This document shows positions 5,395 through 8,562 of a DNA stretch of 8,562 nucleotides, piece by piece (positions within the stretch are counted from its first letter, which is position 1; every line of letters starts with the position of its first letter). A model generated the notes under the pieces. The model made no database searches, was not told the DNA's origin, and worked only from the letters and a program-made list of their open reading frames with translations. The stretch spans positions 1 to 8,562 of the forward strand of contig CANLFK010000092.1 of the NCBI GenBank assembly GCA_947489925.1. Reading direction: 5' to 3'. This DNA is from Candidatus Caenarcanales bacterium (lineage in GTDB: Bacteria > Cyanobacteriota > Vampirovibrionia > Caenarcaniphilales > Caenarcanaceae). Position numbers and translations under genes: made by a program.

Positions 5395-6492
5395 TCAGTT
5401 TTGGTTTTGCAAATCTAAAATAGTTTCATAGTTTTTTCCTTTGGTCGCTAAATCATAAACCCCCCATTGGCAAACACCAACTCCATGTCCCGCTCCAATT
5501 GAAGTAAAAATAAAATTTTGTTTATTACTTTTTAAGCTAAATAAAGTGCTTGGTATTTTGTCCCAGCCAAAGTTTTGCCCGATTTTTAACCAAAATTTAT
5601 AAGCTGATATTTGTTTTTTATGGCAAAGCTCCATTAATAAAGGTCTTCCAGATTCGTCTTTTTTTATGATTTTTAGTTCGGAACAATTAAACAACTTTTG
5701 AAATTTTATTTTAGATAATTGAAAAATATGCGGCTTATTAAATGGTGATAATTGCGAACCATGACATTTTATACTTTTAAAATTTGCACTCTCTGTTTGT
5801 CCCGAAAAATAGACTGGACTGGTATTTTGCCCGCCACAATCAGCATGAAAATAAATTTCTTTTTGTTTTAAATATTTGCCCCAAACCTCATTTACTGATT
5901 TTTTAATATTTTCATTAACATAATCTAAGCCTAAATAAGCCTGCTGTTGAGTCGAATCATAAATTTTAAATTTGTTTTGCTTTTGTTTAATTAGCATTTG
6001 TTTCATTAAACTTTGCGACAAAATAGCCTGTACCTTTAAAGCTTCAGCTGGCCAAGTATTTGGCATTTCACTACCAGTAACAATATTTATATAATCTTTT
6101 TCGCTAATAATATTTTCAAAGTGCAGTTTGCACAAATTATCTGGTTTAATAATTATAATATTTGGATAAGCTCTATTAATTCGGTCAAATTGCAGCCTGA
6201 TGGAGCGACCTTGCAAAATAAAAAAAGGCTTTTGTTCTAAAATCTTGGGTTTTAAATCAATTGACTTTAATTCTAAACTTTGATTTATACAAGCAATTTG
6301 ATATTTTCCATTGAAAATTTGATTTGAAGAATTAAGTATTTTGAATTGTCCAGTAATTAAAATCTTTTTGGGCAAATTATTAGCTTGTGCCTGAAATAAA
6401 GAAATTCTTAAATCCAGACCAAAAGCATTAATTGGAGAAAGTCCAAAAAATAACAAATAATAAATAAAACCTAAAATTAAAGTTTTTGACAT
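5395..6492 (-). CDS. SpoIID/LytB-domain protein, probable exported peptidoglycan lytic enzyme
   Basis: The 365-residue protein has a signal peptide (hydrophobic from about 4 to 22, likely cut near NAFG). A poorly conserved N-terminal region, probably beta-rich, precedes the SpoIID core. Core motifs are YINIVTGSEMPNTWPAEALKVQA (about 134-156) with Glu142 as the presumed catalytic acid, YDSTQQQAYLG at 178-188, FHADCGG at 215-221, and GAGHGVGVCQWGVYDLATKG at 333-352. SpoIID enzymes cut glycan strands lacking stem peptides; in sporulating Firmicutes they act in engulfment, but homologues occur in cyanobacteria and other non-sporulating bacteria. His216 and Cys219, possibly with Cys243, are placed where some SpoIID proteins bind zinc (inference). 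The C-terminus ends in ILDLQNQN, without the usual YYPGT-like tail. ATG 6492 has no Shine-Dalgarno sequence. It is first in a probable operon with tyrA and divergent from the permease gene. Confidence 0.88.
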   Translation of the reverse strand: MSKTLILGFIYYLLFFGLSPINAFGLDLRISLFQAQANNLPKKILITGQFKILNSSNQIFNGKYQIACINQSLELKSIDLKPKILEQKPFFILQGRSIRLQFDRINRAYPNIIIIKPDNLCKLHFENIISEKDYINIVTGSEMPNTWPAEALKVQAILSQSLMKQMLIKQKQNKFKIYDSTQQQAYLGLDYVNENIKKSVNEVWGKYLKQKEIYFHADCGGQNTSPVYFSGQTESANFKSIKCHGSQLSPFNKPHIFQLSKIKFQKLFNCSELKIIKKDESGRPLLMELCHKKQISAYKFWLKIGQNFGWDKIPSTLFSLKSNKQNFIFTSIGAGHGVGVCQWGVYDLATKGKNYETILDLQNQN

Positions 6493-6545
6493 TTTCGAAT
6501 TAAAAAATTTTTTCTAAATAAAATCTTATGATAAATTGTTAATCT
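6493..6545. promoter_or_regulatory. Divergent promoter region between the SpoIID gene and the AI-2E permease
   Basis: The 53-bp, very AT-rich gap must carry signals for both directions unless transcripts come from further away. On the plus strand TATGAT (6527-6532) is a good -10 match and would start transcription around 6539, leaving a leader under 10 nt before ATG 6546. No good plus-strand -35 is visible. On the minus strand TTAACA resembles a -35, but the matching -10 is poor. Confidence 0.35.
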
Positions 6546-7676
6546 ATGAGCTTTTCAGAATCAGAACAATTAGCTATTTGGCAAAAAAGATTTTTCCAGT
6601 GCGGAATTATAGTTTTGCTTGGTCTTATTTTATGGGGAATTAGCAGATTATGTAATTATTTTAGTGATGTAACGAGCATTGTTGGTTTTTCAATTTTGAT
6701 TTCTTATTTATTAATTGGCAGTGTTGATTTTATTCAGGCAAAACTTAAAATCAGAAATCGTGGCTGGGCTGTTGCTATGGTTTATTCGCTAATTATCATA
6801 ATTGCTATTTTATTTATTGTTTTTGTTATTCCTAGTTTAATTTTGCAAACTCAATCTTTAACTGCTCAAATACCGTCTTATTTGAAGAAATTTCAGTCTT
6901 GGTTAATTAATTATAATGGACAAATTAATGCAAGCGGATTTCCTTATACACTTGATTTAGCACTGATTTCTAAGGAATTAAGCCATTCAATTACTAATTT
7001 TGGACAAAAAGCTCTCAATCAATTTTTTGAATTTGCTTTTAATACTATTAATTTTGCTATTTCTGGCTTAGCAACTATTGTTTTATCAGTTTATTTTTTA
7101 ATTGATGGACCTCGCATTTGGAACGGTTTAATCAGGCCTTTGTCTGAAGAATATACTAGACATGCCAACAATTTAAGACATGATTTAAGCCGCTGTCTGA
7201 GAGGGTATTTTATTGGACAAGTACAATTATCATTTTTTAGTGGTGTTTATGTCTTTTTTATGTATTCACTTTTAGGCTCTCGATACGCATTATTATTAGG
7301 TATTTGGCAAGCTTTAGTCGAAATTATTCCAGTCATTGGTGGCTTTATGGGCATTGGATTAGGAACTTTAGTTATGTTATTTGATCCAAATCCTCTCTGG
7401 GGCAACCCTTTAATTAAAGCTCTCATCGCCTTCGGAGCTTATATGTTTTATACTCAAATCATTAAAGATAATTTTCTTACTCCTCGTATTATGGGAAATG
7501 CTATTGGTCTTCATCCAGTAGTAATAATTTTGGTAGTTTTTATCGGAGCGAAAGCGGCTGGCATTACTGGTGTGGTCTTTGCTCTTCCAATGGCTGGATT
7601 ACTGAATGTCATTTTGGATTATTATCTTAAAAATAGAAATAAACCAATTACTGATAATAATTTGACAGAGATCTAA
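6546..7676 (+). CDS. AI-2E family transporter (YdiK/PerM-like integral membrane permease)
   Basis: This 376-residue membrane protein has the family's order of elements. Hydrophobic helices lie at about 17-36 and 39-60, a longer one at 73-97, then a soluble stretch of about 60 residues (QTQSLTAQIPSYLKKFQSWL onward). Further helices run from about 160 to 355. Diagnostic segments are LRHDLSRCLRGYFIGQVQLS, the GIWQALVEIIPVIGGFMGIGLG block, and YTQIIKDNFLTPRIMGNAIGLHP near the C-terminus, followed by GAKAAGITGVVFALPMAG. The family was named for autoinducer-2 export, but members are also linked to Na+/H+ antiport and other substrates, so the substrate here is undetermined. The length is normal. There is no Shine-Dalgarno sequence before ATG 6546, and the short AT-rich leader could give a nearly leaderless mRNA. 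No partner gene is adjacent on the same strand. Confidence 0.93.
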   Translation: MSFSESEQLAIWQKRFFQCGIIVLLGLILWGISRLCNYFSDVTSIVGFSILISYLLIGSVDFIQAKLKIRNRGWAVAMVYSLIIIIAILFIVFVIPSLILQTQSLTAQIPSYLKKFQSWLINYNGQINASGFPYTLDLALISKELSHSITNFGQKALNQFFEFAFNTINFAISGLATIVLSVYFLIDGPRIWNGLIRPLSEEYTRHANNLRHDLSRCLRGYFIGQVQLSFFSGVYVFFMYSLLGSRYALLLGIWQALVEIIPVIGGFMGIGLGTLVMLFDPNPLWGNPLIKALIAFGAYMFYTQIIKDNFLTPRIMGNAIGLHPVVIILVVFIGAKAAGITGVVFALPMAGLLNVILDYYLKNRNKPITDNNLTEI

Positions 7677-8057
7677 AAAGATAGTAATACTGGTAAAAAT
7701 AAAGACATATCACAATGTTTTTTAAACTATGCCTCAACTGATTGATTAAATTCACAGTCTTTGTGTTTACATTTTTGTCTTCTCTTTAGAAGGCCGTTTT
7801 TTACAATTTTTTCATTCCCTTATCAGGCCTTTTTACTATCTATTTTTCTAGAAAATCATGGTCAATAATTTCATTAAGTCTTAATAGTTTTTGCAATGTA
7901 AAGTATAAACAATAAGTTATGATATTCAGCAATGATCAAGTACTAAAATTTACTTCTGTAAAGCTTAACTAAATCTTTAACTTGAGCATTTAAAGTGAAT
8001 TTCTAATGAAATAGTGAAGTTAAAATTCTGAATTCTAAACAATCCAATAATAAAATA
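7677..8057. other. 381-bp non-coding stretch between the permease and the TPS exoprotein
   Basis: I find no credible coding frame on either strand and no tRNA or CRISPR. AAGGCC (7790-7795) and GGCCTT (7826-7831) are inverted, with U-rich sequence after each arm, but the 30-nt loop makes a poor terminator. CTTTAA (7975-7980) and TTAAAG (7990-7995) form a small inverted repeat about 60 bp before the next ATG. The region is large for this compact window and probably holds the permease terminator and the promoter of the downstream gene. I cannot place either firmly. Confidence 0.4.
7790..7840 (+). terminator. Weak terminator candidate downstream of the permease
   Basis: The stem is AAGGCC (7790-7795) with GGCCTT (7826-7831), followed by TTTT. 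The 30-nt loop is itself T-rich, and the first arm is followed by its own run of T. A six-base stem with so long a loop is well short of a classical intrinsic terminator, so this is only a candidate. Confidence 0.2.
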
Positions 8058-8562
8058 ATGAAACAATCTAACTTTAAATCAGCCAAAATATCCTACTCTA
8101 ATGCCGTCAAAATGAATAAATGTGAAGATCAATGGTATAAAAAGTTTGGCTCTTTTTTAATTGGTATTGTGAATGGACGAAAAGATTTTCTGCATAGTTG
8201 TGGAGTGGTGGGTTTGTCTTTAGTTTTGGTTTCTAATGCTTCGTTTGTCCAAGCTGAGCCAGCTATAAATGCTTTACCAACGGGCTATCAGTCTGTAGCA
8301 GGTAATATAGAGTTTAATCAAACTGCAAATACTTTAAATGTCTTGACTGGAGCAAATAATTCAATTGCTAATTATCAAAGTTTTAATGTTGGTCAAAATG
8401 CAACCGTTAATTTCAATTTACCTAGCTCTCAGTCAGCCATTTTAAATCGGGTAACGGGCGGAATTGGTTCTGAAATATTTGGTTCAATTAATTCAAACGG
8501 AAAAGTCTTTTTGGTTAATCCAAGCGGTATTTTATTTGGCTCAACCGCTCAAGTCAATGTTG
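8058..8562 (+). CDS. Filamentous-haemagglutinin-like TPS exoprotein (TpsA type), N-terminal 168 residues, runs off the window
   Basis: ATG 8058 opens a frame with no stop to the window end. The first 66 residues form an unusually long signal region: about 47 polar residues, then GVVGLSLVLVSNASFVQA with predicted cleavage before EP. An internal ATG (residue 19, 8112) would still leave a 48-residue signal. The TPS/haemagglutination-activity domain follows: FNVGQNATVNF, then AILNRVTGG (about 128-135), GSINSNGKVFLVNPSGILFG (142-161). NRVTGG and a NPNG-like motif (NPSG here) with ILFG are the diagnostic blocks. In type Vb secretion this domain guides a large beta-helical protein through a TpsB/Omp85 partner to the surface or medium. 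No TpsB gene is in the window. The total length, repeats and C-terminus lie outside it. The extended n-region recalls the extended signal peptides of large autotransporters, though its sequence differs from the proteobacterial type. Confidence 0.93.
   Translation, partial: MKQSNFKSAKISYSNAVKMNKCEDQWYKKFGSFLIGIVNGRKDFLHSCGVVGLSLVLVSNASFVQAEPAINALPTGYQSVAGNIEFNQTANTLNVLTGANNSIANYQSFNVGQNATVNFNLPSSQSAILNRVTGGIGSEIFGSINSNGKVFLVNPSGILFGSTAQVNV

Noticed and set aside
7753..7765. CACA/TGTG hairpin after the permease gene
   Set aside because: Only a 4-bp stem, too weak to call a terminator or RNA.

Overview
The window is AT-rich (roughly 70% A+T by eye) and comes from a diderm bacterium. It encodes a TolC-type outer-membrane protein and the start of a two-partner-secretion (TPS) exoprotein. 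Four genes together point to the cyanobacterial side of the tree: a matrixin with the cyanobacteria-like HExxHxxGxxGHS spacing, a short TyrA without an ACT domain, an SpoIID-domain protein in a non-spore-former context, and AI-2E family permease. My best guess is a non-photosynthetic relative such as Melainabacteria/Vampirovibrionia. This is inference from protein style, not from a marker gene, and is only moderately secure.

Layout. 1-581: C-terminal half of the ribosome-associated GTPase/ATPase YchF, cut by the window edge. 588-1183: a small exported four-cysteine protein resembling the NTR/TIMP-like fold. Its signal peptide is complete only if the ribosome, or an ancestral sequence, shifts by -1 at an A AAA AAG heptamer. 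1180-1690: a degraded locus. A P-loop ATPase truncated just after Walker A (+) faces a truncated TPR protein (-), and a short GC-richer segment joins their broken ends. A further C-terminal-looking fragment lies on the minus strand behind the TPR start. 1826-2668: exported or membrane-anchored matrixin-type zinc protease. 2797-4569: TolC-family outer-membrane protein with long acidic extensions. 4566-5354 (-) tyrA and 5395-6492 (-) SpoIID-domain protein form a probable two-gene operon that converges on tolC with overlapping stop codons. 6546-7676 (+): AI-2E family permease, divergent from the SpoIID gene across 53 bp. 7677-8057: non-coding. 8058 to the end: N-terminus of a filamentous-haemagglutinin-like TPS exoprotein, running off the window.

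The shared theme is the cell envelope and exterior: signal-peptide proteins, an outer-membrane channel, a peptidoglycan-directed SpoIID domain, a permease and a secreted adhesin-like protein. TyrA and YchF are housekeeping genes. Most starts lack a recognisable Shine-Dalgarno sequence. The items most worth a second look are the frameshift site at 620-626, the co-location of a TIMP-like protein with a matrixin, and the compositional scar inside the broken ATPase/TPR locus. I do not see a clear, intact, new multi-gene system.
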